In this document: in pieces, positions 1-6,533 of the stretch
Layout of the letters: every line of letters starts with the position of its first letter
Numbering within the stretch: position 1 is the first letter of the stretch
From: Planctomycetota bacterium
GTDB lineage: Bacteria > Planctomycetota > MHYJ01 > JACPRB01
Assembly (NCBI GenBank): GCA_016200125.1
Contig: JACQFK010000130.1
Location: 1 to 19,537 of the forward strand
Length of the DNA: 19,537 nucleotides
Direction of reading: 5' to 3'
Translations under genes and position numbers: made by a program
The notes under the pieces: generated by a model
Seen by the model: the letters and a program-made list of their open reading frames with translations, nothing else
Database searches by the model: none
What the model was told of the DNA's origin: nothing

Positions 1-513
1 CGCGGCCAGGGCCACGCCCAGCGCGTCACCGAGTACTGCACGGCGATCGCGACCCAGATGATGCTGCCCATCGACGACCTCCGCCGCCTCCGCGTCGCCG
101 CGCTCATCCACGACGCGGGGAAGATGGTCGTGCGGCTGACCACGCCGGACGCGACGCCCGAGCAGATCCGCGACCAGCACGTCCAGGCCGTCGAGAAGCT
201 GGTGACGGGCATCGAGGGCTTCGAGCAGATCCTGGCCGCCGTCCGCTACCACCACGAGCGGGCCGACGGCAGCGGCTTCCCCTACAAGATGAAGAACGCC
301 GACACGCCCGTGATGGCGCGGATCCTGATCGTCGCCAACGCCTTCGACGACGCCTGCAGCTCCGCGGGCGCCGCGTCGCCGCCGGCCAAGGACGTGGTCA
401 AGGACATGGCCCTGAAGGGCGGCACGGAGTTCGACGACGAGGTGATCAAGGCCCTCGTGCTCTGCCACCGGAACGGCACCCTCTACGGCGCGACGGGCAC
501 CTCACCCGAATGA
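1..513 (+). CDS. HD-GYP-like domain protein, 5' truncated
   Basis: The reading frame is open from base 1, so the N-terminus lies outside the window; 170 codons are visible before TGA. HD-GYP landmarks appear in order: GHAQRV (first His, bases 13-15), IHDAGK (HD pair, bases 109-114), RYHHERADGSGFP (HH pair, bases 250-255) and RILIVANAFDD. HD-GYP proteins are metal-dependent phosphodiesterases that hydrolyse cyclic di-GMP, often joined to sensory or receiver domains. Two departures are visible: the signature GYP reads GFP, and the usual Asp in the 'VADxFDA' motif is Asn (AAC, bases 337-339). The protein may therefore have altered or no activity. Its stop overlaps the nadB start by four bases (ATGA), indicating translational coupling, although no functional link to NAD synthesis is evident. 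The HD fold is clear; the catalytic assignment is less so. Confidence 0.82.
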   Translation, partial: RGQGHAQRVTEYCTAIATQMMLPIDDLRRLRVAALIHDAGKMVVRLTTPDATPEQIRDQHVQAVEKLVTGIEGFEQILAAVRYHHERADGSGFPYKMKNADTPVMARILIVANAFDDACSSAGAASPPAKDVVKDMALKGGTEFDDEVIKALVLCHRNGTLYGATGTSPE

Positions 514-2144
514 TCCCGAGGACGCTGGTCCCGTTCACCCTGCAAAAGCTGCCCGTCGTCGACACCGACGTCCTCGTCATCGGGAGCGGCTCGGCGGCGC
601 TGCGGGCGGCCCTTTCGGCCGCGCGCCACCGCCGGAACATCCTCGTCGTCACCAAGAAGCAGCGCACCGAGTCGAACTCCTTCTACGCCCAGGGGGGCAT
701 CGCCGCCGCGATCGCCGAACAGGATTCGCCGGAGTCGCACATCCTCGACACGCTCAAGGTCGGCTGCGGACTCTCCGACCCGATGATGGTCGAGATCGTC
801 GTCCGCGAGGGGGCGGAGCGGGTCCGCGAGCTGATCGACTGGGGCGCGCCCTTCGACCGCGACGGCGGCCGCCGCCTCTCCTTCGGGCTCGAGGGCGGCC
901 ACTCGATCGCCCGGGTGCTGCACCGCGGCGACGAGACGGGCGCGATGCTGGAGCGCGAGCTGCTGGGCCACGTGAAGTCGCGGATCGTCGAGGACTGCTA
1001 CGCGCTGGACCTCGTGACCTCCGGCGGCGCCTGCTGGGGCGCGGTGGTGGCCCATCCGAAGAAGGGGCTCCAGTGGATCCGCGCGCGGCGCACGATCCTG
1101 GCCACCGGCGGGCTGGGGCAGATCTACCGCGAGACGACCAACCCCTCCGTCGCCACCGGCGACGGCGTCGCGATGGCCTGGCGCGCGGGCGCGGAGCTCA
1201 TGGACATGGAGTTCATGCAGTTCCATCCCACGACGCTCTACCTCGCCGGCGCGTCGCGCGCGCTCATCAGCGAGGCGGTCCGCGGCGCCGGGGCCAAGCT
1301 GCGGGACCGCAAGGGCCGAGCCTTCATGAAGGACTACCACGCCAACGCGGAGCTCGCCCCGCGGGACATCGTCTCGCGCTCGATCCTCCGCCACATGCTG
1401 GCGACCCACGACACCCAGGTCTACCTCGACGTGCGCCCCCTGAAGGACCTGCCGACCCACTTCCCGGGGCTCGTGCGCCTCTGCCGGAAGTTCGGGCTGC
1501 AACCGGGGAAGGACCTGATCCCCGTCCGACCGGCCGCCCACTACATGATCGGCGGCGTCCGCACCGATGCCTGGGGGCGGACCTCGATCCGCAACCTCTT
1601 CGCCTGCGGCGAGTGCGCCGCGGCGGGCTTCCACGGCGCGAACCGGCTGGCCTCGAACTCGCTCCTCGAGTGCCTCGTCTTCGGCCACCGCGCGGGAACG
1701 GTCGCCGGCCAGGAGGCGGTCTCGCCCGTCCCCCGCGTCTCCTTCCGCGCGCCGCGCCACGGGGGCCGCCACTCGGAGCTCGACCTCGAGGACATCCGCA
1801 ACTCGCTCCGCAGCGTGATGTGGCGCAACGTGGGGATCGAGCGCGAGGCCGACGGCCTCCGCTACGCCATCGACTCGATCGACTTCTGGTCGAACTACGT
1901 CCTCGACGCCGAGTTCGACGAGCCGGGCGGCTGGGAGCTGCAGAACATGCTGCTGCTCGGAAAGCTCATGGCCTGGTCGGCGCTCAAGCGCACGGAGAGC
2001 CGCGGGGTTCACTACCGGAACGATCATCCGCGCACCGACGACCGCCGCTGGCGCTCGCACATCGTCGTGGTCCGCGATGGAGTACAATCCTACCAGCATC
2101 GAATGGAGAGCCGCCCATGGCCGACTCATTCCGCCGGAAGATGA
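510..2144 (+). CDS. nadB: L-aspartate oxidase (NadB)
   Basis: This is an FAD flavoprotein that oxidises L-aspartate to iminoaspartate, the first step of de novo NAD synthesis; NadA normally uses the product. The 544 aa match the usual length of about 530-550. Visible motifs are the dinucleotide-binding GSGSAA (residues 25-30), the NadB-type EGGHSIARVLHRGDETG, ATGGLGQIY, FMQFHPT, EAVRGAGAKL, APRDIVSR, AAHYMIGG and GECAAAGFHGANRLASNSLLE. The EGGHS, APRD and AAHY blocks favour NadB over the succinate dehydrogenase/fumarate reductase flavoprotein. The ATG at 510 overlaps the upstream stop, with no strong Shine-Dalgarno, so translation is probably coupled. The last 20 or so residues run past the expected family end and overlap the start of the glutamate dehydrogenase gene by 28 bases in another frame. 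nadA and nadC are not in the window. Confidence 0.93.
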   Translation: MIPRTLVPFTLQKLPVVDTDVLVIGSGSAALRAALSAARHRRNILVVTKKQRTESNSFYAQGGIAAAIAEQDSPESHILDTLKVGCGLSDPMMVEIVVREGAERVRELIDWGAPFDRDGGRRLSFGLEGGHSIARVLHRGDETGAMLERELLGHVKSRIVEDCYALDLVTSGGACWGAVVAHPKKGLQWIRARRTILATGGLGQIYRETTNPSVATGDGVAMAWRAGAELMDMEFMQFHPTTLYLAGASRALISEAVRGAGAKLRDRKGRAFMKDYHANAELAPRDIVSRSILRHMLATHDTQVYLDVRPLKDLPTHFPGLVRLCRKFGLQPGKDLIPVRPAAHYMIGGVRTDAWGRTSIRNLFACGECAAAGFHGANRLASNSLLECLVFGHRAGTVAGQEAVSPVPRVSFRAPRHGGRHSELDLEDIRNSLRSVMWRNVGIEREADGLRYAIDSIDFWSNYVLDAEFDEPGGWELQNMLLLGKLMAWSALKRTESRGVHYRNDHPRTDDRRWRSHIVVVRDGVQSYQHRMESRPWPTHSAGR

Positions 2145-3370
2145 CCGCCTATGAGGAGGTCAACTGGCAGTACAACAAGGCCGCGGAACTGCTGGGGATC
2201 CCCGAGCAGCACAAGGCGATCATGCGGAACTGCTACCGGGAGCTGAAGGTCCAGATCACCCTCCACCGGGACGACGGCGCGCTCGCGGAATTCTTCGGCT
2301 TCCGCGTGCAGCACAACGGCGCCCGCGGGCCCTACAAGGGCGGCATCCGCTACCATCCCAGCGTCGACATGGACGAGGTGCGGGCGCTCGCGTCGCTCAT
2401 GACCTGGAAGACCGCGGTCGTGAACATCCCCTACGGCGGCGCCAAGGGCGGGGTGAACTGCGACCCGCGGACCATGTCCGACAAGGAGCTGCAGGACCTG
2501 ACGCGGACCTTCACGAGGAAGATCGACATGGCGCTGGGGCCCTACCGCGACATCCCGGCGCCGGACGTCAACACGAACGCCAAGGTCATGACCTGGCTGA
2601 TGGACGAGTACGGCCGCAAGCATGGCTACACGCCGGCGATCGTGACGGGCAAGCCGGTGGCCCTCGGCGGCTCGCGGGGCCGCGAATCGGCGACGGGGCT
2701 CGGCGTCTACTTCACGACGCGCCACGCCTGCGGGGACTTCGAGATCCCCCTGAACGGCGCCCGGGTCGTGATCCAGGGCTTCGGCAACGTGGGCTCCTGG
2801 ACGGCCAAGTACCTCCACGACGCCGGCGCGAAGATCATCGCCATCGCCGACGCCGACGGCGCGGTGAGGAACGACAAGGGGCTGGACATTCCCGCGCTCC
2901 TGGCCTGGGCGAAGGACAAGAAGACCGTCGCCGGATTCCCGAGCGCCGACGTCCTGAGCAAGGACCGCATCTTCGGCGTGGAGTGCGACATCCTGATCCC
3001 CGCCGCGCTCAACGGCGTGATCAACGAGAACAACGTGGGCGAGATCAACGCCAAGATGGTGGTCGAGGGCGCCAACAACCCGATCAACCCGCACGCGGAC
3101 CACATCCTGGCCGAGAAGGGCATCCCCGTCATCCCCGACATCCTGGCCAACGCCGGCGGCGTGACGGTCTCCTACTTCGAGTGGACCCAGAACCTCCAGC
3201 AGTTCTACTGGGAGGAGAAGGAGATCCAGACGAAGCTCGAGAACGTGATGAACAAGGCCTACGCCGAGGTCTCGGACATGTCCAAGAAGCGCAACGTCAA
3301 GATGCGCCAGGCCGCCTTCATGGTGGCGATCCAGCGCGTCTACGACGCCGTGCTGCTGCGGGGGATCTAG
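2117..3370 (+). CDS. gdhA: Glutamate dehydrogenase (Glu/Leu/Phe/Val family)
   Basis: The enzyme catalyses reversible oxidative deamination of glutamate to 2-oxoglutarate and ammonia with NAD(P). The 417 aa match the hexameric short-form family. Motifs are GPYKGGIRYHP (substrate lysine region), MTWKTAVVNIPYGGAKGGV (catalytic Lys110 of GGAKGG), DIPAPDVNT and the Rossmann GFGNVG (residues 221-226). The C-terminal NAGGVTVSYFEW block is typical of the family. The frame is open far upstream, but ATG 2117 is chosen because GGAG at 2105-2108 lies 8 nt upstream and the family N-terminus starts here. It overlaps nadB by 28 bases. A TACAAT sequence at 2083-2088, inside the end of nadB, could be an internal -10 box, but no convincing -35 is seen. 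Cofactor preference (NAD or NADP) cannot be settled by eye, so the gene symbol is provisional. Confidence 0.92.
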   Translation: MADSFRRKMTAYEEVNWQYNKAAELLGIPEQHKAIMRNCYRELKVQITLHRDDGALAEFFGFRVQHNGARGPYKGGIRYHPSVDMDEVRALASLMTWKTAVVNIPYGGAKGGVNCDPRTMSDKELQDLTRTFTRKIDMALGPYRDIPAPDVNTNAKVMTWLMDEYGRKHGYTPAIVTGKPVALGGSRGRESATGLGVYFTTRHACGDFEIPLNGARVVIQGFGNVGSWTAKYLHDAGAKIIAIADADGAVRNDKGLDIPALLAWAKDKKTVAGFPSADVLSKDRIFGVECDILIPAALNGVINENNVGEINAKMVVEGANNPINPHADHILAEKGIPVIPDILANAGGVTVSYFEWTQNLQQFYWEEKEIQTKLENVMNKAYAEVSDMSKKRNVKMRQAAFMVAIQRVYDAVLLRGI

Positions 3371-3757
3371 ATGGGGCCGGAGCCGGCGCCGGCGCCCCGG
3401 GCCCTCCGACTTTGGTACCTCGCCTCCCTGATCGTCGCGCTGGGCACCACGGTCGGCGTCTGCTGGTTTGCGCGGGGCTACGAAGCCATTTTCGAGCAGA
3501 TGGAAATGAGGGTTCTTCCTCTTCCGACGGAGAGTCTCCTCTCCCTGGGACAGTTCGTCCGCTCCGCCGCAGGGACCGTCGCGGTCCTCCTGCTCGCAGG
3601 CGTCTTGATCGCCCTGACGCTGAAGGGGCTCTTCGACGAGGTCCTGATCAAGCTGATCCTGGCCAATAGCATCTGGGCCACGCTGATTATTCCGTTCGCC
3701 TACCTGAGCCTGCACCTGCCGATCGTCCAGATCCAGCGGGCGCTCGAGAACAAGTAG
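3371..3757 (+). CDS. Small three-helix membrane protein
   Basis: The ATG follows the glutamate dehydrogenase stop with no gap, so it is probably the last gene of that operon. The 128-aa product has a Pro-rich N-terminus and predicted hydrophobic segments near residues 14-34, 66-84 and 93-115. Between the first two lies FEQMEMRVLPLPTESLLSLGQF, which recalls the 'F..mg..LPlpT.lLl.lsdf' linker before a membrane helix in GspF/PilC inner-membrane proteins of type II secretion and type IV pili. The rest of GspF is absent, so this is a resemblance only. The protein resembles its neighbour at 3822-4259 in layout and in the C-terminal KGLFDEVLIKLILANSIW versus RGAIDGILKFLIWANVLW stretch. The pair is probably paralogous. 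Function unknown. Confidence 0.75.
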   Translation: MGPEPAPAPRALRLWYLASLIVALGTTVGVCWFARGYEAIFEQMEMRVLPLPTESLLSLGQFVRSAAGTVAVLLLAGVLIALTLKGLFDEVLIKLILANSIWATLIIPFAYLSLHLPIVQIQRALENK

Positions 3758-3807
3758 GGTTCGCAGGTTCCGATTCGGGTAACGCCGCATTCGGGCGGGT
3801 CGTCAGA

Positions 3808-3821
3808 TACAATAGACGCAG
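3808..3821 (+). promoter_or_regulatory. Leaderless-type promoter, TACAAT box
   Basis: TACAAT at 3808-3813 is followed by only 8 nt before the ATG at 3822. A start site about 7 nt downstream of the box would fall on or next to the A of the start codon. No Shine-Dalgarno is present, and no clear -35 hexamer is seen at the usual spacing. Confidence 0.5.
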
Positions 3822-4259
3822 ATGAGCGAAGACACCGGGACCTCGATCACGAACCCCAGCGGGCAGGAGCCGCTCTACACCACGTCGGTCACGTCGACGA
3901 TCGGCCGGCCGCCGCGCAAGGTGTACTTCGCCGTCCAGCTGATCGCGATGCTCGCGACGCTCGGCGTCTTCCTGATCCACCGGGGCATGGGAAGCGAGAT
4001 CGACAAGGCGAACCTGGACAGCCCGGCGCTGACCACGCTCATGATGCAGGTGGGCCACCTGCTGACGACGCCGATCGGGCTCGCCTGCGCGATCTTCATC
4101 GTCCTGGGGCTGGGCCTGCTGGCGATCCGCGGCGCAATCGACGGAATCCTGAAGTTCCTGATCTGGGCGAACGTGCTCTGGCTGGTCGCCTTCCTCGCCT
4201 ACAACACCATGGCGATCTGGCTGCCCCTGATCAAGGGCCGGCCCGCCCCCGGGCCCTGA
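3822..4259 (+). CDS. Small three-helix membrane protein, paralogue of 3371-3757
   Basis: The 145-aa product has a hydrophilic N-terminus of about 33 residues, then hydrophobic segments near residues 35-53, 84-103 and 112-136. SPALTTLMMQVGHLL matches the position and pattern of LPLPTESLLSLGQFV in the upstream paralogue (P-x-x-T followed by an amphipathic stretch with a Gly), and the GAIDGILKFLIWANVLW segment matches as well. The start is ATG 3822, directly after a TACAAT box. The 3' end overlaps the 3' end of the convergent DUF457-like gene by 29 bases. No enzymatic motif is visible; function unknown. Confidence 0.75.
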   Translation: MSEDTGTSITNPSGQEPLYTTSVTSTIGRPPRKVYFAVQLIAMLATLGVFLIHRGMGSEIDKANLDSPALTTLMMQVGHLLTTPIGLACAIFIVLGLGLLAIRGAIDGILKFLIWANVLWLVAFLAYNTMAIWLPLIKGRPAPGP

Positions 4260-4701
4260 CGAGCCGCCACGCCAGCTCGACGAGCCCGATCAGCGCCAGC
4301 GCGGCCGGCATCCAATAGATCGTATCCTCGTTGCGGTACCAGCCCAGCTCCACCGTCTGCATGGAGAAGGGGAAGGCCCAGAGGATGACGCCCGACCCCA
4401 GGTAGTCCTTGCCGAGGTCGAAGAGCACATGGAGCCAGGCGCCGCCGAGCAGCGCCCCGAAGGCCCGCCGCCGCCACTCCTCCTCGAAGAGCAGCGCCAG
4501 CAGGTAGCAGTACGCGACGAGCCCGAGCGGCGAATGGGTCGGCTCGACCAGCCAGTTGGGCGTGCCCCCGAGGTAGAGCAGGCCCTTGTAGAGCAGGTCG
4601 GGCAGGCAGACGCCGACGTAGACGATCGAGCGCAGCCGGCCGTCGCGCAGCGGCCGGGCCGCGGCGAAGCCCGAGGCGAAGTGGATGAGCAGGTCAGCCA
4701 C
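4231..4701 (-). CDS. YdjM/DUF457-like membrane protein, copy 1
   Basis: The 156-aa integral membrane protein begins at a GTG (4701) with a GGGAG Shine-Dalgarno 6 nt upstream (complement of 4708-4712). The frame can be extended upstream, but only through the heptamer repeat, so those residues are rejected. DUF457-type landmarks are H7, LPD 33-35, HS 56-57, and H91/D95 in GGAWLHVLFDLGKDYLG. The family is described as membrane-bound, possibly metal-dependent hydrolases, but no biochemical role is established. All of these residues fall at the same numbers in the paralogue at 5303-5764, as does PFS...VELGW shortly after. It is the distal gene of its unit and its 3' end overlaps the convergent gene at 3822-4259. 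Confidence 0.82.
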   Translation of the reverse strand: MADLLIHFASGFAAARPLRDGRLRSIVYVGVCLPDLLYKGLLYLGGTPNWLVEPTHSPLGLVAYCYLLALLFEEEWRRRAFGALLGGAWLHVLFDLGKDYLGSGVILWAFPFSMQTVELGWYRNEDTIYWMPAALALIGLVELAWRLVRARGRAGP

Positions 4702-4710
4702 GGAAGGCTC

Positions 4711-4845
4711 CCGAAAATCCGAGATCCGAAATCCGAAATCCGAACGGAATCGCCCCCCCACCCCCCCTCCGGGGGGAGCCGTCCCCCTCGGGGGGACCGC
4801 AGGGGGGACGACTTTCGGATTTCGGATTTCGGATTTCGGATTTGA
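4711..4845. repeat. Composite inverted repeat with TTTCGGA heptamer arms, copy 1
   Basis: The left arm (about 4711-4745) holds TCCGARA-type heptamers at 4718, 4725, 4732 and 4739. The right arm (4813-4843) holds four exact TTTCGGA units plus TTT. The arms are reverse complements, so the region can fold into a long hairpin. The core (4746-4812) is made of C-runs then G-runs and contains ATCGCCCCC near the left and GGGGGGACGA near the right. Because 7 is not a multiple of 3, the arms translate as a 7-residue period (GFRISDF) that produces spurious ORF extensions. It lies between the FEIDT gene and the DUF457-like gene, abutting the latter's ribosome binding site. Confidence 0.9.
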
Positions 4846-4851
4846 AGGTTG

Positions 4852-5316
4852 TCACTCTTCCCCCTTGCCGATGTGGAGGACTTTCGGTCTGAAGAGGAAG
4901 TGGCGCGCGAAGTTCGCCAGGACTCCGAGGGCCACGATCACCGACAGCGCCTCGATCAGCCGCCGGCGGAGCAGCAGGTCGGGGGGAAGGACGTGCGAGG
5001 CGGTCATCTCGATCCGCGGTCCGTCGGCGCGGAACCGGCCGCGGACGCTCACTTTCTCCCCGACCTTCGCGGGCGCCCCGCCGTCGACGCGGATCCGCGC
5101 GTCGCCGGTGTCGATCTCGAAGTCGCTGTCACGGATGCTCGTGATCTTCGAGGCGGGGACCCAGAGCACGACGTTGTCCCAGCGGCGGGGTTCGGCCACG
5201 CAGCGCCAGAGGGGAGGGTTGAGGGACTCGCCGCGGAGGGCCGAGACCACCCCCAGCAGCGCGACCAGGGCCAGCGCGCCGCCGAGCTTCCAGAGATATC
5301 CTCTATTGCTGAACAC
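4852..5316 (-). CDS. 'FEIDT' membrane-anchored protein, copy 1
   Basis: The 154-aa protein starts at GTG 5316, with GGAG 8 nt upstream; this start gives MFSNR, matching MFSDR of the paralogue at 5921-6376. It overlaps the end of the upstream DUF457-like gene by 14 bases. Hydrophobic segments lie near residues 8-26 and 121-137, flanking a soluble middle domain. FEIDT (66-70) and VGEKVSVRG (85-93) align without gaps to the paralogue. The middle domain, with 'VGE.VSV.G.F...G', looks like a small beta-barrel of OB type, but that is only an impression. The protein may sit in the membrane with the middle domain on one side. No known family is recognised and no function is proposed. Confidence 0.78.
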   Translation of the reverse strand: MFSNRGYLWKLGGALALVALLGVVSALRGESLNPPLWRCVAEPRRWDNVVLWVPASKITSIRDSDFEIDTGDARIRVDGGAPAKVGEKVSVRGRFRADGPRIEMTASHVLPPDLLLRRRLIEALSVIVALGVLANFARHFLFRPKVLHIGKGEE

Positions 5317-5764
5317 GGGCGGATCTCCGCTCGAGGAACCAGAGGATCCCGAGGACGGCGGCGTCGAGGGGGACCAGGAGGACGACGTTCTCGGAATCGA
5401 TCCAGCCCAGTTCCACGCCAAGAGGGGAGAAGGGGAGGAAGGGGCGGCCCGATCCCATGCCGAGGTTGTACTTCACAAGGTCGACGAGGAGGTGGATGAG
5501 GCCTCCGGCGGCCAGCGCGGCGAACCCGGGGCGGCGGATGGGCTCCTCCAGGAACAGGCAGGCGAGGTAGGAGACGAGCAGCATGCCGGCGATCGAGTGC
5601 GAGCCCGTGCTGAACGTTTCGTGCGTCTGGAAGACCCAGTAGAGCCCCTTGGAGGCGATGTCGGGCAGGAAGGTGCCGAGGATCAGGAGCGCCTGGAGGC
5701 GGCGGTCGCTGAGGAACGCGCCCGGGACGCGGGCGGCGACGAAGTGCGTGAACAGATCAGGCAA
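5303..5764 (-). CDS. YdjM/DUF457-like membrane protein, copy 2
   Basis: The 153-aa paralogue of 4231-4701 starts at TTG 5764. This rare start is supported by GAGGAGG (complement of 5771-5777) with a 6-nt spacer and by the shared N-terminus MxDLxxHF. H7, LPD 33-35, HS 56-57 and GGLIHLLVDLVKYNLG (H91, D95) occupy the same positions as in copy 1, followed by PFSPLGVELGW. There are about four hydrophobic segments. It is followed by, and overlaps by 14 bases, the FEIDT gene of the next unit. Shared residues are few outside the motifs, so the duplication is old. Assignment to DUF457 is by motif pattern; catalysis is unproven. Confidence 0.83.
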   Translation of the reverse strand: MPDLFTHFVAARVPGAFLSDRRLQALLILGTFLPDIASKGLYWVFQTHETFSTGSHSIAGMLLVSYLACLFLEEPIRRPGFAALAAGGLIHLLVDLVKYNLGMGSGRPFLPFSPLGVELGWIDSENVVLLVPLDAAVLGILWFLERRSARVQQ

Positions 5765-5798
5765 GGACGGCCTCCTCGGCGCTGCGCGCCTCGTCGGC

Positions 5799-5914
5799 CG
5801 GAAAATCGAAAACCGAAAACCGAGAACGGGAAGGGATCGCCCCCTTATCCCCCCCGGGGGGATCGGAGGGGGGACGAATTCCGATTTTCGATTTTCGGCT
5901 TTCGGTTTTCGGAA
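5799..5914. repeat. Composite inverted repeat with heptamer arms, copy 2
   Basis: The left arm (about 5799-5827) reads as CGAAAAC-type 7-mers. The right arm (about 5880-5914) reads as GATTTTC, GGCTTTC and GGTTTTC 7-mers, the rough reverse complement. The core (5828-5879) has GGGATCGCCCCC, a C-run meeting a G-run (CCCCCCCGGGGGG) and AGGGGGGACGA. This is the same plan as the core of copy 1 (ATCGCCCCC ... GGGGGGACGA), with different heptamer sequence in the arms. It sits between the second FEIDT gene and its DUF457-like partner, the same place as in the other unit. Confidence 0.88.
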
Positions 5915-5920
5915 TCTTCA

Positions 5921-6376
5921 TCAGTACTTGCTCCGGAAGACGCCTTCGGCTATCCGCCAGCGGAAGCGGCGGCTGACGAGCGCCACGTAGACGACCAGGG
6001 TCAGAATCGAGATCGCGTAGTTCAGGCGACGCTTCCAGAGGTATCCCGCGTTGACCTGAAGGGCGATGGCCTCGAGCGTCCTCGGCCCGACCGCGCGGGC
6101 GACGACGCTGACGTGCTCGCCCACCGGCGGACGGGCCGCACTCAGGACGCGCATGGGCCCGACCTTGGTGTCGATCTCAAAGCCCTGATCGTCGGAGGCC
6201 CGGACCTTCTTTCCCACGAGGTGGATGTCGAGGCGCCGGAGGTCAGGGGAGTAGAGGGCAACCCGTTCGATCTCGGGATGCAGGGCGGAGAGCTTCTGAT
6301 GGGAGACCGTGCAGACCAGGGCGAAGAGGCCCAGCGCCGCCGCCGCCTTCAGAATCCAGAGCCGGTCGGAGAACAT
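5921..6376 (-). CDS. 'FEIDT' membrane-anchored protein, copy 2
   Basis: The 151-aa paralogue of 4852-5316 starts at ATG 6376. The frame runs upstream into the dnaK control region, but MFSDRLWILK matches the MFSNR start of copy 1, which fixes this start. FEIDT (66-70) and VGEHVSV (85-91) fall at identical numbers in the two proteins. Hydrophobic segments lie near residues 8-24 and 118-134, and the C-terminus is basic (SRRFRWR). It is the first gene of the minus-strand module and is divergent from dnaK across 157 bases. It has no recognised family, and no Shine-Dalgarno as clear as those of its neighbours is seen. Function unknown. Confidence 0.76.
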   Translation of the reverse strand: MFSDRLWILKAAAALGLFALVCTVSHQKLSALHPEIERVALYSPDLRRLDIHLVGKKVRASDDQGFEIDTKVGPMRVLSAARPPVGEHVSVVARAVGPRTLEAIALQVNAGYLWKRRLNYAISILTLVVYVALVSRRFRWRIAEGVFRSKY

Positions 6377-6444
6377 CCCTGTCAGCCCCTCTCTGTCACT
6401 ATGACATTCGCTGAACCGGCCCTTTGGGCTGCGTTCGCATGTCG

Positions 6445-6472
6445 TTGCGGGCCAGCAAGATAAGGATAGATC
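6445..6472 (+). promoter_or_regulatory. Possible dnaK promoter
   Basis: TTGCGG at 6445-6450, a 16-nt spacer and TAGATC at 6467-6472 form a weak sigma-70-like pair. The predicted start near 6479 would place the palindrome at 6483-6504 just downstream, where an operator could act. The -10 match is poor. Confidence 0.3.
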
Positions 6473-6482
6473 CTGCGGAGAA

Positions 6483-6504
6483 GATTGGCAACCGGTTTGC
6501 AATC
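6483..6504. promoter_or_regulatory. 22-bp palindrome upstream of dnaK, candidate operator
   Basis: The half-sites GATTGGCAACC (6483-6493) and GGTTTGCAATC (6494-6504) are reverse complements at 9 of 11 positions, centred on CCGG. The pattern TTG..AACCGGTT..CAA resembles LacI/GalR-family operators. It is not a CIRCE element (TTAGCACTC-N9-GAGTGCTAA). It lies 29 nt before the dnaK start and 106 nt before the divergent FEIDT gene, so it could act on either. Confidence 0.45.
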
Positions 6505-6533
6505 CAGTGGTCGGCACAATCTGGAGGCGCCCA

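Noticed and set aside
483..2129. Long minus-strand open frame opposite nadB
   Set aside because: Composition is Arg/Ala/Val/Asp-rich without recognisable motifs, as expected opposite a high-GC gene; the plus-strand frame encodes a clear NadB.
4711..4845. Heptamer arrays as a CRISPR array
   Set aside because: Units are 7 bp with no spacers and are arranged as inverted arms; no cas genes are present.
4685..6463. 592-codon plus-strand open frame across the FEIDT/DUF457 module
   Set aside because: It runs through both heptamer repeats and antisense to four supported minus-strand genes; no start signal or family motif.
6377..6533. CIRCE or HspR-type heat-shock operator before dnaK
   Set aside because: No TTAGCACTC/GAGTGCTAA or CTTGAGT/ACTCAAG pair; only the unrelated CCGG-centred palindrome is found.
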